Positions 22,855 to 34,414 of a stretch of DNA of 64,000 nt are shown one piece after another; position 1 is the first letter of the stretch; each line of letters starts with the position of its first letter. The notes beneath the pieces were generated by a model. The model saw only the letters and a list, made by a program, of their open reading frames with translations. It had not been told where the DNA came from and made no database searches. The stretch covers positions 67,812,483 to 67,876,482 of the forward strand of contig JALMQS010000099.1 of the NCBI GenBank assembly GCA_024734495.1, read 5' to 3'. This DNA is from Forficula auricularia. Taxonomy: Eukaryota; Arthropoda; Insecta; Dermaptera; Forficulidae. The position numbers and the translations under genes were made by a program.

Positions 22855-23520
22855 TATACCGGGTGAGTTTTTTTTATGTTGAGACAGTCTTATAACTCAA
22901 AAACAGTGCATTATATAAAAAAAGTTTCAAATAAAAGTTTATTTACATCAGGGGGAAACAGAGGGGTGATCCGCGATTGGAAGTAGGTGTACACCTCTTT
23001 GGAAGTATTTTGAAAGTACTTGGAAATATTTAGAAGTACTTGGAAATATTTGAAAGTTCTTGGGAATATTTAGAAGTACTTTGAAATACTCTATTTGGAA
23101 TTACTTGGAAATATTTGTAAGTACAAGTGGAATTAGGTGTCCAGCATATTAGGTCGCGGTTCACCCCTCGGGGGGAACTAAACTACGCTATTGTTTGTCG
23201 ACCTAGAACAAGCTTTCAAGGGTATTTCGAGGTCAAGTTCTGTTTTTTAAATGGAAACCTATCTGTTTCGTAGATATACTTAATCTGAAAAAAAAACTGA
23301 ACAACTTTCATTACAACTATTTTTTTATACGACATCATATGAAAAAAAAATATTAAATCAATTAGATCTCAAAAAATCCTAATAATTATTTTTAACAATC
23401 ATTCAACTTAATTATCAAATAATATGGATCAACAATTTAATTATTAAATAATTAATTTAATAATAATTAATAATTTAATAATTTTGCGACACTGTTCTGA
23501 GACATTCCAGGATTTATACA
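22855..23520 (+). mobile_element. Family J repeat, copy 1, split by a MITE
   Basis: Matches 62385-63160: GGGTGAGTTTTTTTTAT, GAGACAGTCTTATAACTC, CTACGCTATTGTTTG, GACCTAGAACAA, AACAATCATTCAACTTAATT and CACTGTTCTGAGACATTCCAG. The match continues at 23797-23890 after an unrelated 280-bp block. The family K MITE (22960-23170) sits inside; copy 2 supplies the empty site. Confidence 0.7.
22960..23170. mobile_element. Family K MITE with internal 20-bp minisatellite, copy 1
   Basis: Ends AGAGGGGTGATCCGCG and CGCGGTTCACCCCTCG. Near-identical 8-bp flanks GGGGAAAC / GGGGGAAC (22952-22959, 23171-23178). The core is about five copies of a GTACTTGGAAATATTTNNAA unit. Confidence 0.8.
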
Positions 23521-23659
23521 TTACATACAAAGGATCTATACAATAAAATTAAGAGTTATTAAATTTCGGATTCGAACGAAAGTTCCCCATCTGAATTGCT
23601 ATGTTTAATAGATATAAATAAAATGGTATACAGCAACAACTAGGATAATTAATCTAAAT

Positions 23660-24735
23660 TTGATCATCCCAGCTATTCTACCTATAAAAGACATTTCAAT
23701 AAGTCAACAAGTGGCAACGATTAAAAGTCATTTTCTTGAAATTCAAAAGCAATGTTCATTGATCTTTGATAAATTTTTCATCAATCGTCAAGTCTTCTGG
23801 ATGAATTTCAGTTCCAATTTCATTATTTTGGCCTGTTGTAGTTTCTTCGTAGCTTTTAAATTTCCTGTTTTTTTTTTTGTTTTTTTTATTTTAAATAAAT
23901 TTACAACACTTTTATCTTTTAATTATCTCATTAAAAAAATATACATGGGCGATCAAAAGGTCCTAAATTCATTTCCCCGAGCTCCTGAAGATACCTACCC
24001 TTTTGCAAAAAGATTATCCCAACTCGAAAATGGCTCTTATAAATTGAAAACGTTTTCCAAATTCCCGATATTCTCTTACGATTATGTAAACCAAATCCAT
24101 AAAATAAAAACCCACACTCTTCCTTGCCGCAGAGATAATCCTAATATGAATTCAGTTTTTTTGGATTTTACTCAATCCAAATTCAAAGACCACCTTTTCA
24201 TTTATACAGACGGGTCCAGAAATGCCTCCCATGTAGGCGCTGCTCTGTGGTGTCCAAATAAAAGTTTCAAGGAAATATTTAAACTTCCACTCGAAACCTT
24301 CATCTATTCAGCCGAAGGCTTTGTCATTCTGAGGACCGTTCTATATATTAGAAATGTTCATGATTATAACAAATTTCTGGTCTGTACTGACTCGTTGGGG
24401 ATTTTAAAGGCAATTAATGGTTTCCCATAAACAAAAACCCTTCCTATATTATTTTAGATATTATAGAGGAATTAAATAAACTCAGGGTTGATGGGAAAGA
24501 AATTGAAATTCTATGGATACCTAGTCACACTGGCATTACGGGAAATGAGGAGGTTGATAGGCTGGCCTGTCTAACCGATGGTATTTCACACTCACTTGAT
24601 CTAATGCCCAATGATATCCGATTAATAATCAAGAAGAGAATTTACAGGCATTGGCAGAATATGTGGTCGTCATCAAGTATGGTAAAAGGTCGTCATTTCT
24701 TTAATGTATGTCCGAGAATCCCCCCCCCATTGTGA
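23660..24735 (+). pseudogene. Non-LTR retrotransposon RNase H domain, frameshifted
   Basis: The open frame 23660-24430 begins with an N-terminal part of mixed origin: 23797-23890 is family J repeat sequence. From about 23945 it becomes LINE-like. RNase H motifs follow in order: FIYTDGSRN (first Asp), a YSAEG segment (Glu) and VCTDSLGIL (second Asp). A one-base frameshift near 24428 moves the rest into another frame, which carries WIPSHTGITGNEEVDRLA, the final His/Asp motif. The frame ends at a C tract near 24722. In life such a domain removes the RNA strand during target-primed reverse transcription. No RT or endonuclease is nearby, so this is a fragment. Confidence 0.85.
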
Positions 24736-24739
24736 GCAC

Positions 24740-25610
24740 CCCTGCTTAGAGCTTACAGATTACACAAATTTTTTTGAAATAAATAACTTCATATACATAT
24801 AAGTACTAAATACATAATGTTTTCTAGTAAATATATATATTTTTTAATACCATAAATGATTTATTTCTAATAATTTTTCTATATATAAAAAATAAATAAA
24901 TTAAGAAATTATCATCAATTAAATACTTTTGAACAAGAATTTTCTAATGTAATAATAATGTATTCTCTTCTTTTTCTAACTATTATTAATTTGTCTATGT
25001 TTGGGTACTTGTAAAGTATTTTTTTTCTACCAATCTTTAGATCATCAGTCCATCAGTCATCAGAAAAAAAGAAAGAAAGAGAAAGAGTACAAAAATAAGT
25101 TTTTAAATTAAGATTTTACAACGTTTCAAAAGAATATTAGGATCGTGTTAGAAAAGTTGAAATACTAATTTTCTTCGTCACAGGATGAATGTAATTAATT
25201 TATCATTATAATTTTGGACCTTGTAATATTTTTTTTCTTTTTTGAGAGAAATTTTTCAAAAAAAGTTATAAGATAAAGAAAATTAACAAGTTAAGGTTTT
25301 GGGAAACTAAATACTTGATAAATTATCTAAATAATTCTTTTTTAAAAGAATAATTAGTTATATATTAAAAAAAAAGAAAAGAATGTTAAATGTTTCATCT
25401 TGTTTGTCATTTTCTTGTTTTTTTTTTCAAGTCTAGAATGAATAATGATAGAAATAATAAATTATCTATCAATTTACTCATGTAGGTAGAGGTAAAGGTG
25501 GTAATATGAGCCCCCATTTACATTTTTATTAAAAAAATAATATAATATAATAATTTGAATAATTTTAATTAATTTATTCATGTAAACTTTAACTACAACA
25601 TTTGATGAAA
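24740..25610. other. Very AT-rich, no recognised feature
   Basis: No ORF, shared repeat or RNA gene. Confidence 0.45.
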
Positions 25611-25611
25611 A

Positions 25612-26360
25612 TATTTAAATAAACTGCAACGGATCGTTGCTAAACTTTATCCAAATTCATTTGAAATATTAATATGTTTATTCCTTTATTATTAATTAGA
25701 CATCACTTGCAATTTGCAGTTCATGTTGACTTTAATTCAAAAATAATAATCGATTCTCATTTAACAGTCGAGGAATAATCATTCTACATTCGATTTTTGA
25801 CTTTTCGGTTATTATTGGTAACCATTGGTGAAGACAAGGAGGAATCGACTTAAAATCAAAAATAGCGATCGATTATTATCTAGTACTTGAGGAATAACAA
25901 CTCTGCATTAGATTTTTGACCCTTCGATTATTATTGGTAACCATTGCTGAAGACAAGGAGGAATCGACTTAAAATCAAAAATAGCGATCGATTATTATCT
26001 AGTACTTGAGGAATAACAACTCTACATTAGATTTTTGACCCTTCGATTATTATTGGTAACCATTGGTGAAGAGACCGCCTCCGTGGTCTAATGGTCAGAG
26101 TAACTGACTAGATCCCGGGTTCGATTCCCGGCTATGCTCAGAAATTTTTCTGTAAGTATAGGGTCTGGAACGGGGTTCACTCAGCCTCGTGAGGATAAAT
26201 GAGTAGCTGCTTGATTGAGAAGTAGCGAATCTCGGTTAAGAAAACTGAAACGAAGGTTGTAGATGTGCGTTGAGCTAACCACTTGACCCCTCGGTACTGT
26301 TTCCAATTAGGACAGCAACCAATTCAGTAGGCCAAGACCCATGAAGGTTTGTCGAGCCAG

Positions 26361-26395
<35 letters not shown>

Positions 26396-26712
26396 TTGGT
26401 GAAGACAAGGAGGAATCGACTTAAAATCAAAAATAGCGATCTATTCTTATCTAGTACTTGAGGAATAACAACCCTACATTAGATTTTTGACCCTTCGATT
26501 ATTATTGGTAACCATTGCTGAAGACATGGAGGAATCGACTTAATCAAAAATAGCGATCGATTCTTATCTAATACTAGAGGAATAACCTTTTGCATTCAAT
26601 TTTTGATGTTTTGACTATTAATGGCAACCTCTACTGAAAACGTGGAAGAATCGACTTAAAATCAAAAAGACAATTCTTTTATGATAAACAACTCAAGCTT
26701 GAGTTTTTGAAA
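25612..26712 (-). mobile_element. Family A element, single-arm form, with SINE insertion
   Basis: Starts AAATAAACTGCAACGGATCGTTGC (hairpin GCAACG/CGTTGC), continues through about six roughly 119-bp units (GAGGAATCGACTTAAAATCAAAAATAGCGATCG motif) and ends at the hairpin CTCAAGCTTGAG near 26704. The other arm seen at 41.9-43.2 kb is absent. A SINE interrupts one unit at 26073-26390. Confidence 0.7.
26073..26390 (+). mobile_element. tRNA-derived SINE (S2 head) with a poly(T) end and perfect 15-bp duplication
   Basis: Head (26073-26145) with A box TGGTCTAATGGTCAG and B box GGTTCGATTCCCGG, shared with the SINE at 1975-2334 as far as TCTGTAAGTATAGGGTCTGG. The body then differs and ends in about 28 T. 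AACCATTGGTGAAGA is duplicated exactly at 26058-26072 and 26391-26405. The T tail instead of an A tail is unusual for a tRNA SINE. Confidence 0.85.
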
Positions 26713-26859
26713 TCATTTTGAATTAATGCACAAATTTTCATTTTATTTTTACTCATTGTGATGAAAAATATCTGGAATGTGGAGAAAAATCTTTTTCAAA
26801 CATGATTTTTTTATTTTCTGTGTCTTTGTGTTTATAATAAAAGACTGTGTCTTCTGCTG

Positions 26860-27060
26860 GAAAAAATAATTTTTTAAATTTATTTATAACGAAACTATAG
26901 TTTCGAGGAATTCCAGTGAATCAATTGTAATAGACTGGTGAAGAGGGCAAAGCCTTCGAAACTAATTTAGTTATATAAAAAAATATTTTTCCTGCAGAAG
27001 ACACACTATTTTATTGTCTCTTTCAATTTATAAAAATTCTGTTAGTCTCGGCAAAAAAAA
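26860..27060. mobile_element. Degenerate hammerhead palindrome
   Basis: AAGACTGTGTCTTCTGC (26842) and GCAGAAGACACACT (26994) are inverted arms. The plus strand has CTGGTGA (26935-26941) with stem II GAGGGC/GCCTTC and CGAAAC, a decayed hammerhead (core A to G). The tail CTCGGCAAAA matches 7342 (inverted) and 35480. Confidence 0.5.
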
Positions 27061-27243
27061 AACTATCAATTTAATTAAAACTTATGGTTCAAAAATGCTG
27101 AATATATTTTTTGATTTTATTGAAATCTTAAGACACTGTTATAATTATATTATAGGTATAAATTAACAATTTATATTATATTTAAAGATTATTATTTATT
27201 ATTTATAAAGGCGTTTCTAACGTAAATAAGTTTTCTTTGTTAT

Positions 27244-27600
27244 TTAACCATTTGAGCCCTTTGGACGCATTTATGCGTCCAGCGAAATCTATAAGTGCGG
27301 CCTATGGATGCATATATCCGTTCGGAAAAAATTAATTAATATTAATTACGGATTTGATATTTGTAACATAATAAAATACAGGTTACAACACCGGGGGGGG
27401 GGGGGGGGGGGGGCGAAAAAATGTTGATACTAAGGGGGTATAATATTAATTAATATTAATGGCTAGTTACGTCCGATATATTCATTAAACAGAGTTCACA
27501 CTAGTGAAAAAATATTTAGGCCCTAGAGATCGCAATCACTAAGCTCGCGCCATCCATATAGAGAACTTAAGCCGGAAGGATTCAGTACTCAAAGGGTTAA
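27244..27600. mobile_element. piggyBac-like MITE flanked by TTAA
   Basis: TTAACCATTTGAGCC at the left and CTCAAAGGGTTAA at the right form inverted ends with TTAA at both outer edges, the piggyBac target. The interior includes an inverted fragment (27345-27437) of the hAT MITE found 300 bp downstream, with a run of about 28 G. Confidence 0.7.
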
Positions 27601-27681
27601 TAATTGTACGTGTATGAATCTGATTGAAGAAAAAAAAAGAATAAAAAGGGCGCGGATAGAATGATCTCTCTTTCTATAGAG

Positions 27682-28032
27682 CAGTGGTTTTCAACCTTTT
27701 TCACGACGCCACCCCCTTAGTATCAACATTTTTTCGCCCCCCCCCCCCCGGTGTTGTAACCTGTATTTTATTATGTTACAAATATCAAATCCGTATAACA
27801 TTTTTATTAATTTTTATAATTTGGTATCGGCTAAATACACAATTAAGTACCTATAACAGACATATTTTTACATCGATTACGTCGCTAAACGCCTTGAGTT
27901 AACCTACAAATGTCCTTTAATTAACATTTTCTTAATAAAAATATATTTTTAAGCTTTGTTTTTTTTTCTTTTTTACTGAGGCTTCGCGATCGCCTTATAG
28001 AGGCTTCGCGACCCACACGTTGACAAACACTG
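27682..28032. mobile_element. hAT MITE with perfect 8-bp duplication
   Basis: Ends CAGTGGTTTTCAACC and GGTTGACAAACACTG-like (right GTTGACAAACACTG). Flanked by CTATAGAG at 27674-27681 and 28033-28040. Contains a C tract (27737-27750). The open frame over its left half is not a gene. Confidence 0.85.
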
Positions 28033-28059
28033 CTATAGAGCTAAGGTATTGCAAATACA

Positions 28060-28800
28060 ACCCAGTTTCAGACTAGTAGAGATTAATTTCTTAATTTCTA
28101 TTATTCTAGGTACAGCCTTTTGACAAAATATTAAATCGAAATGAATATCACATTCAGATATTTATCAAACCGAATGTTTTCTACATTTGATTCAATCGCG
28201 AATCTAATGTAGGGAATTTTTGTAAAATATTGAGTGAAAATAATATTTGAACTTATATATTTCTAACTTGAAATAATGATATTAAATAAATTTTATAATT
28301 TTTCTCATTAATATATCAAAGAATAATTGATACGTCAGCGAGAATTATTTTGACCGCGCTAATTTGAAAAAGATATTTTTATCTCGCGAGACTACTGCGG
28401 ATCACGCTATTGGAGTCTGCGGAGTATTAAGTCTGGACCAAGAGAGAAAAGATGTGATCCACTTAGCTATAATTCAACGTCATTTCGCGTATAGCCCGCT
28501 AGACATTCGGATGGATCACCAAGTGAATTTGAAATCTCAGATGTTATATATTCGATCTCCCAGTCCAGAGCGCGAGATCTATTAGCATGTATGTTAGATG
28601 CTTGCCATTAATTAAGCGAATGTTTTCTACATTTGATTCCGCAGACTCCAATAGCGTAATCCGCAGTAGTCTCACGAGATAAAAATATCTTTTTCAAATT
28701 AGCGCGGTCAAAATAATTCTCGTTGACGTATCAATTATTCTTTGATATATTAATGAGAAAAATTATAAAATTTACAGATATTTATCGTTTAAAATTATTA
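28060..28800. mobile_element. Inverted-repeat element, family G2 copy 1
   Basis: Arms 28262-28421 and 28638-28782 are inverted copies (GAATTATTTTGACCGCGCTAA, ATCTCGCGAGACTACTGCGG). The left arm and the spacer part 28420-28515 recur at 30348-30570 inside family F copy 2. Non-coding. Confidence 0.65.
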
Positions 28801-29640
28801 ATTCTCCGAAAGTGCAAACAGCGCAGCGTACCGAGTCTTTAAAAATTTTCCTTTTTTCTGCAAATTTTTTTCTTTAAATTCTTAAAATAATTTAATCATG
28901 AACTAATCTGCTTTTGAGGAAAATCGAATCTCTTTTTCTAGTGAGATCATGATGAAATGCTTGATAATTGCTAGTATATAAATTTTTCATGAGAAACGCC
29001 TGAAAGAAAAAAACCTTTACTTATAAAATAAACTGTGCGCAAAGATGCAATAAAAATGTTCAATACAAGTTAAATTCAAACATTGAAAATGATGGGAAAA
29101 ATAATTTTTCATCGCTTCTTATTTTCCATATTCTCTAACACGAACCAACCAACCTAACGTAATATCTTGGTTGTAAGTTCCGAACGTGTTGGCGAAGAAT
29201 TCGTTTTATGAGTGCAATTTGTTGGTAACGTTTGAGTACAAGCCATCCAGCCAGCCAGCCCCTAATCCAAGTTTATTGAAATGGCCGTTGTTGTTGTTGT
29301 TGTCTGATGCTTGTACTTGTTACCTGAGCACGTCTTTTAACCATCCGAGAGGTAATTAATCATCGGGATTAATCACGGGCGTGATAGGAGGCGAGCGTGA
29401 GGCTAATGTCTCTATTGAGGCTGTGCCTGCGCGTAACCGGACGGACGGACAGACAGACAGACAAACCGCCTCAGGCTCCGAGAGGATCATCGCCGGGTTC
29501 ATTTCTTTATTTGATTCATTCCTGCAAATTAAAAGCGAATTATTTATCACGAAAAGAGCCGGATTTAGAAATACAAATACATGCCATCCTACCGCTTTTA
29601 AATTTAAATTCCTTTAATTATCTTTATCCTTATAACTTAT
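28801..29640. other. No gene; CCAG and GTT microsatellites
   Basis: (CCAG)n near 29247 and (GTT)n near 29287. GCAAATTAAAAGCGAATTA (29525) recurs inverted at about 44220. The open frames at 29356-29648 overlap on both strands and match nothing known. Confidence 0.4.
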
Positions 29641-29912
29641 GCATGTAACCCTCTTATAACACGGTAGATTGGTTCCTAGAAAATGTCGTGTTGTGTGAAA
29701 CCGTGTTATATAATACCCAAAGCCAATACAAAGTACGCAATCAGGTTATATAGTGCTGTAAAAGTACAGTGTTGTACAAAGATTTTCGCAATTTTTTTAT
29801 CGTGTTATAGCGAAACTGTGTTATAGGTTGCATTGTGTTAAATGAGGATTTATCCTATCTTTTTAGAGCGAAACCGTGTTGTAAGATTCCGTGCTGTGGG
29901 AGGACTACTTGT
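29640..29912. repeat. Repeat rich in CGTGTTATA words
   Basis: CCGTGTTATA-type words occur about eight times on one strand (29658-29890). The pattern looks like a dispersed repeat degenerating by internal duplication. No ends could be defined. Confidence 0.45.
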
Positions 29913-30695
29913 ATTACACAGATCAACAAAAATTTCTCCCCGAAAACCTAACAATGGATTCCAGTAGAGTTTTTATACACTGATTATCATGCGATTTCTC
30001 GATTTTTTACAACACTTCAGAGTTTTGAGATATTATCTGTCAAAATGACGAAAAAAGGCCATTTTGACCTGTTTTCAAGTCCCATTAAATATTAAACAGC
30101 AATATTTAAAATCAAAATATTTTGTTGGCGTAAAAGAAAACAGCTTCATCTTTGATTTTTAAATTATCACTTCTTTTTAACTCAATTTTAGCTTAATTAA
30201 TTAATTTTTAGCTCTTTAACTCGAGTTATAACTAAAAAACTAAAACTACGTGATTATAAAGGATGAAAAACATAGATAAAAACTAAATTAGGTTGGAGTT
30301 GGTGGTGTTTCACAAGGAGAAAAATTAAAATACAAAGATTTTTTTAAATAAATTTTAATTTTCTCATTAATATATCAAAGAATAGTGATACGTCAACAAG
30401 AATTATTTTGACCGCGCTGATTTGAAAAAAAGATATTTTTATCTCGCGAGATTATTGCGGATTACGCTATTGGAGTCTGCGGAGTATTAAGTCTGGACCA
30501 AGAGAGAAAAAGATGTAATCCACTTAGCTACAATCCAACGTCATTTCGCGTATAGCCCGTATAATATCATTATTTCAAGTTAGAAATATATAAGTTCAAA
30601 TATTATTTTCACTCAATATTTGACAAAAATTCCCTACATTAGAAGTCGCGATCGAATAAAATGTAGAAAACCTTCAGTCAAGATTTTTTTAGTTT

Positions 30696-30735
30696 ACTCT
30701 ATAAATTTCGAGCTCTTAACTCATCGTGAGAGTGT
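30696..30735 (-). ncRNA. Inactivated hammerhead core
   Basis: Minus strand CTCACGA (30724-30730) replaces CTGACGA. Stem II (GAG/CTC) and GAAA (30706-30709) are kept. A change at the invariant G of the core should abolish cleavage. Confidence 0.6.
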
Positions 30736-31049
30736 ATGGTGGGTTTATTTTTATTTTTTATTTATTTTTTTAAATAGAAAATAAGAGATGAAATTTTTGC
30801 TATGCACCCTCATTGCATTCCATAGTTTATAGCCCTCCTTTATAGCACATACATAATTTTCGGCAACTTCCAAGCATAAATATCTTTTCTTTATTCCAGC
30901 CCTTTGTCCCTTACATCTGTTCTTTCGGCTCTAAGGCCATCCCATCACCTCATAATTCTTTCATATTTACACTAAGTCATAAATAACTGTCCATCATATT
31001 AAAATTAAAATAAATTCTGTTCATTTTTTTATGTTATCCTCAGTCAATG

Positions 31050-31090
31050 TTCTCCTGACGATGAGTTAAGAGCTCGAAATATATAGAGTA
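31050..31090 (+). ncRNA. Hammerhead ribozyme
   Basis: CTGACGA (31055-31061), stem II GAG/CTC (longer with wobble), GAAA (31076-31079), stem III with U-A pair, cleavage triplet ATA. Stem I CTC/GAG, then a bulged GTT/AAC. Confidence 0.7.
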
Positions 31091-31562
31091 AACTAAAAAA
31101 ATCTTTGTATTTAAATTTTTCTCCTTGTGAAACACCACTAACTCCAACCTAATTTAATTTTAACAATGTTTCACTATAAAACCAACACCGCGTTCCCTAA
31201 ATTTGATAGATAAAAACATATGGTCTTAGTCTTTTAGCTAAACTCGGGTTCTAATTGAGCTAAATTCAAGTGGTAATTTGCAAATCCAAAAGGAAGCTGT
31301 TTTCTATTACGTCAACAAAATATTTTGATTTCAAATATTACTGTTTAATATTTAATGGGACTTGAAAACAGGTCAAAATGGCCTTTTTCGTCATTTTGAC
31401 CGATAATATCTCAAAACTCTGACGTGTTGTAAAAAATCGGGAAATCGCATGATAATCAGTGTATAAAACTCTACTGGAATCCATTGTTAGGTTTACGGGG
31501 AGAAATTTTTGTTTAATTTTTGTTGAACAGTGTTATTAAATGAGCAATTCTATATATTTATA

Positions 31563-31655
31563 ATCAATGAGGAATAACCATTCTACATTGAAATTTTAAC
31601 GTTTCAATTCTTATTGGTAGACTGCTGAAGACATGGAATCGACTAAAACCAGGTA
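31563..31655. repeat. Family A unit fragment
   Basis: One diverged 119-bp-type unit (GAGGAATAACCATTCTACATTG, GCTGAAGACATGGAATCGACT). Confidence 0.5.
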
Positions 31656-31659
31656 TCAC

Positions 31660-32340
31660 TTTTAGAAAAAAAAATTTTGATAGATATTTTAATTTAAACT
31701 AATTATTAACAGGTGGTTGAATCAAAATACAACAAGTGGTTGATTAAATAAACAATAATTAAAAACAAACAAATTTCTGAACGAAGCTTGACCTTCCGGG
31801 TATTATTTTATTACTATGACAACCCTAAGTCTAACTAGGTGTGATAGTTCAATACTCTCACCCCAATGCAAAACTTGCGTAGAGCATACCGAGTCTTGAA
31901 AATGTTTTCCCATTATTTTTTCCAATTTCATTTTATACTTGAAATCTCAATATTTTTTTTGTTTTGTTTTTATATATTTTATATTCGTTCATTCCTGAAC
32001 GCAAATGCTTATGTATATGTAGCTTTGTAGCGATACGAAATGAATAAAAATAAAGATAGGAAAATGTGACACGCCATATACAAGTCGTTGAAAGAACACA
32101 ATGATAATTCTATGTAAATTTAAAATTCAAGGTACTCGTATTATCGTGTACCTAAATGTGTAAGGTGATTGAAAAAAAATATTCAAGAGAAGGGAATAAA
32201 CTATTTGAACATTTATAAAAGGCAAACAAAGCCTTCACACCCGGACATTATACAACATACAGTATCTTGAGATCGAAGCGTAAAATTTGACAAAACTGGC
32301 CAGTGAGAAGCGGAAGTAATGAATTCTATATCTAAAGATA
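31660..32340. other. No recognised feature
   Basis: AT-rich. The word ACCGAGTCTTGAAAATGTTTTCC (31889) resembles 28829 and 44304, an unclassified short repeat. Confidence 0.4.
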
Positions 32341-32344
32341 AGAG

Positions 32345-32501
32345 TAAATAAATATTATATTTAATATTGATTTACTATGAGTTAAGGATACTGGGTCACT
32401 TTATTTCACATTAAAATTAAAAAATTAAAAGATATAAATTTTTTTTCTTTTTCAATATATATATTTCGGGCTATCAACCCATCTTCAGGAAGTACAGAAA
32501 G

Positions 32502-32542
<41 letters not shown>

Positions 32543-32705
32543 AAAAAGAAATTTTTTTTATATCTTTTAATTTTTTAATTTTAATGTGAAATAAGTGACC
32601 TAGTATCCTTAACTAATAGTAAATCAATATTAAATATAATATTTAATTACTCTTATCTTTATTAAAGATGTTTCACCTTGCACCAACACCACAATCTCTA
32701 CTAAT
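32345..32705. mobile_element. Palindromic hammerhead unit with AT microsatellite
   Basis: The left arm (about 32355-32460) and the right arm (32540-32650) are inverted copies (ATCTTTTAATTTTTTAATTTTAATGTGAAATAA). The right end has TGTTTCACCTTGCACCAACACC. An (AT)n run (32503-32540) replaced the right ribozyme. Confidence 0.65.
32450..32493 (-). ncRNA. Hammerhead ribozyme
   Basis: Minus strand CTGAAGA (32482-32488), stem II GGG(TT)/(AG)CCC with loop GAT, GAAA (32464-32467), stem III TAT-type, cleavage triplet ATT. Stem I TTC/GAA adjacent to the core. Confidence 0.68.
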
Positions 32706-32808
32706 TATTTCTATATCTGTATATGTATAAGGAAATTTGTTTGACGCTATTGCCTAGACTTGTATTTTAAAAATTTTTAAACCACCAGTTGTTTATTCTA
32801 CTCATAAC

Positions 32809-34164
32809 TAGAGACCGGATTGCTATGCAATTGCATATTTTGTTTGCCGTCAAGTACGACCCAGGGGATCAATTATCTATCCGAATCATGCATTTAGGAT
32901 ACTGTGGGTTAAATTTTTAACTGACTTCAAAAAAGGAGGAGGTTCTCTATTCGACTGTTTTTTGTGTCTATGTTACTTCATATCTCCGCCAATTGTGAAC
33001 CGATTTTGAAAAAAAAAACCTATAAAAATACCTAAAAAATACCTAAATACCTAAAAAAATACCTATAAGCGAGCTTACCCTCCAAACGTACTAAGTAAGA
33101 TCCCTCGAGTGCGATTCATAAAAGGTATATGTTTGGTACCGACTTCAAAAAGTAATTTCATGTTAATATTTCGTCGTATAGTTGTAACTAAATAAGATAA
33201 TAATTATTTTATACCTTTAAGTGTATTTTATTTGTTGCATTTAATTTTTTGAAGTCGGTTTGATTTTTTTCTTAAAAATTATTTTTATATACTGCATATT
33301 TTTGCATATTTGAGTAATAATGAATAAAATTGCATATTTCGGGCCAAATACAGAGGTTTTAAAAGTAATTTTTCGGAGAAAGAATGAAAGAAAACATTAA
33401 ATATAAAACAGGGGAGGACACTAATTTAAACTCGAAGAGGCCTCAACGATACGAAGGGTAATAATTTAGACAAATACTTGTAAAAATACATTATTCAAAA
33501 TTACAATCAAATTTTAATTATATTTGAAATCCTTTGTCAATTATATAATTATTTCTTTATTTTTTTATTGTCCTTCGGGAACTAAAGCCCATTTTGGCCA
33601 TTGAGTGTTTGTGTGTGTAAATTATTGTAGGGATCAGATTACAGCCGGTCAATTTGCATTATTTTATTAGAATATTATTTGTACGTCAATAAGAAAAGCT
33701 TGTTAATATAAAAATAAAAGCAATAATATACAATTGTGTCTGTGAAATAAAACTACCCCCCCCCCCCACCCAGTATTTTTTTGATCACATTTTGGACATA
33801 TTCTATTATATTATGTTGATTTTATTCAACTGCACCTAATATTTTTAAGAATTTAAAGATTTTCTAATAGTTATATTAAATGAAATGAGAATTTTGACCA
33901 ATGTTTTATTCAATAAAAGTACATATTTGAGACTTGGTGTCTATAGGTTACTTTATCATTTTATTATTTCTTTCATATCACTCCTTCAAATATATAGTCA
34001 TTTTGTCTACAATTTTAATTTTTTAGTGCGTAAAAAAATTTATTTTGCCATTTTTTACTGCATATATTTGCATATTTCAACTTATTCTGCATATTACAGC
34101 ATTTATGACTGCATATTTTATGGCATATTTTGGCAGTTTTTAGTGCATAAAAATCCGGTCTCTA
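32809..34164. mobile_element. hAT-type element with ends TAGAGACCGGATT
   Basis: Perfect 13-bp ends TAGAGACCGGATT / AATCCGGTCTCTA. 8-bp flanks CTCATAAC / CTCATTAC (one mismatch). Subterminal GCATATTT motifs occur many times at both ends (32842-32860, 33292-33340, 34070-34130), probable transposase-binding repeats. No transposase. A family C element is nested at 32918-33290. Confidence 0.75.
32918..33290 (+). mobile_element. Family C element (ends AACCGACTTCAAAAAA), copy 1
   Basis: Starts TTTTTAACTGACTTCAAAAAAGGAGG and ends AATTTTTTGAAGTCGGTTTG. Internal ACCGACTTCAAAAAGTAATTTCATG forms a second inverted pair in longer copies. Contains GTGAACCGATTTTG and a run of ACCTAAAAAAT. Confidence 0.65.
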
Positions 34165-34414
34165 CTCATTACCAACCAAATCGGTCAGTAAGAAGAGATT
34201 TTTCGCTAAAAGATTTTAAAGGTCTAAAACATGGAGAAAAATGAATTTCAACCATGCTATTTTTCTGCCTATGTGTCTGGATTCAGATGCCCACGATAAC
34301 TTAAGAACTAAAAGTCGTTCTTGTGCTAAAATATTTGTATTTATAATATGGAGAACTGATTAGATTTTGGACTTTCTAGCTTTAGAACTTCAAATTCATA
34401 AATGCAGAAAACGT

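Larger units (their letters stand above)
30290..31190. mobile_element. Hammerhead palindrome interrupted by family G2 sequence
   Basis: GGAGTTGGTGGTGTTTCACAAGG (30295) mirrors CCTTGTGAAACACCACTAACTCC (31123). AGATTTTTTTAGTTTACTC (30681) mirrors GAGTAAACTAAAAAAATCT. Family G2 sequence (30348-30670) splits the left arm. The right arm ends TGTTTCACTATAAAACCAACACC. Confidence 0.65.
29917..31532. mobile_element. Foldback element family F, copy 2, with nested insertions
   Basis: The outer arms (29917-30240 and 31215-31532) match copy 1 at 8-848 (CAATGGATTCCAGTAGAGTTTT, TCAAAATGACGAAAAAGGCC). The centre contains a hammerhead palindrome and family G2 sequence. Flanking TTA is found on both sides, as in copy 1. 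Confidence 0.7.
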
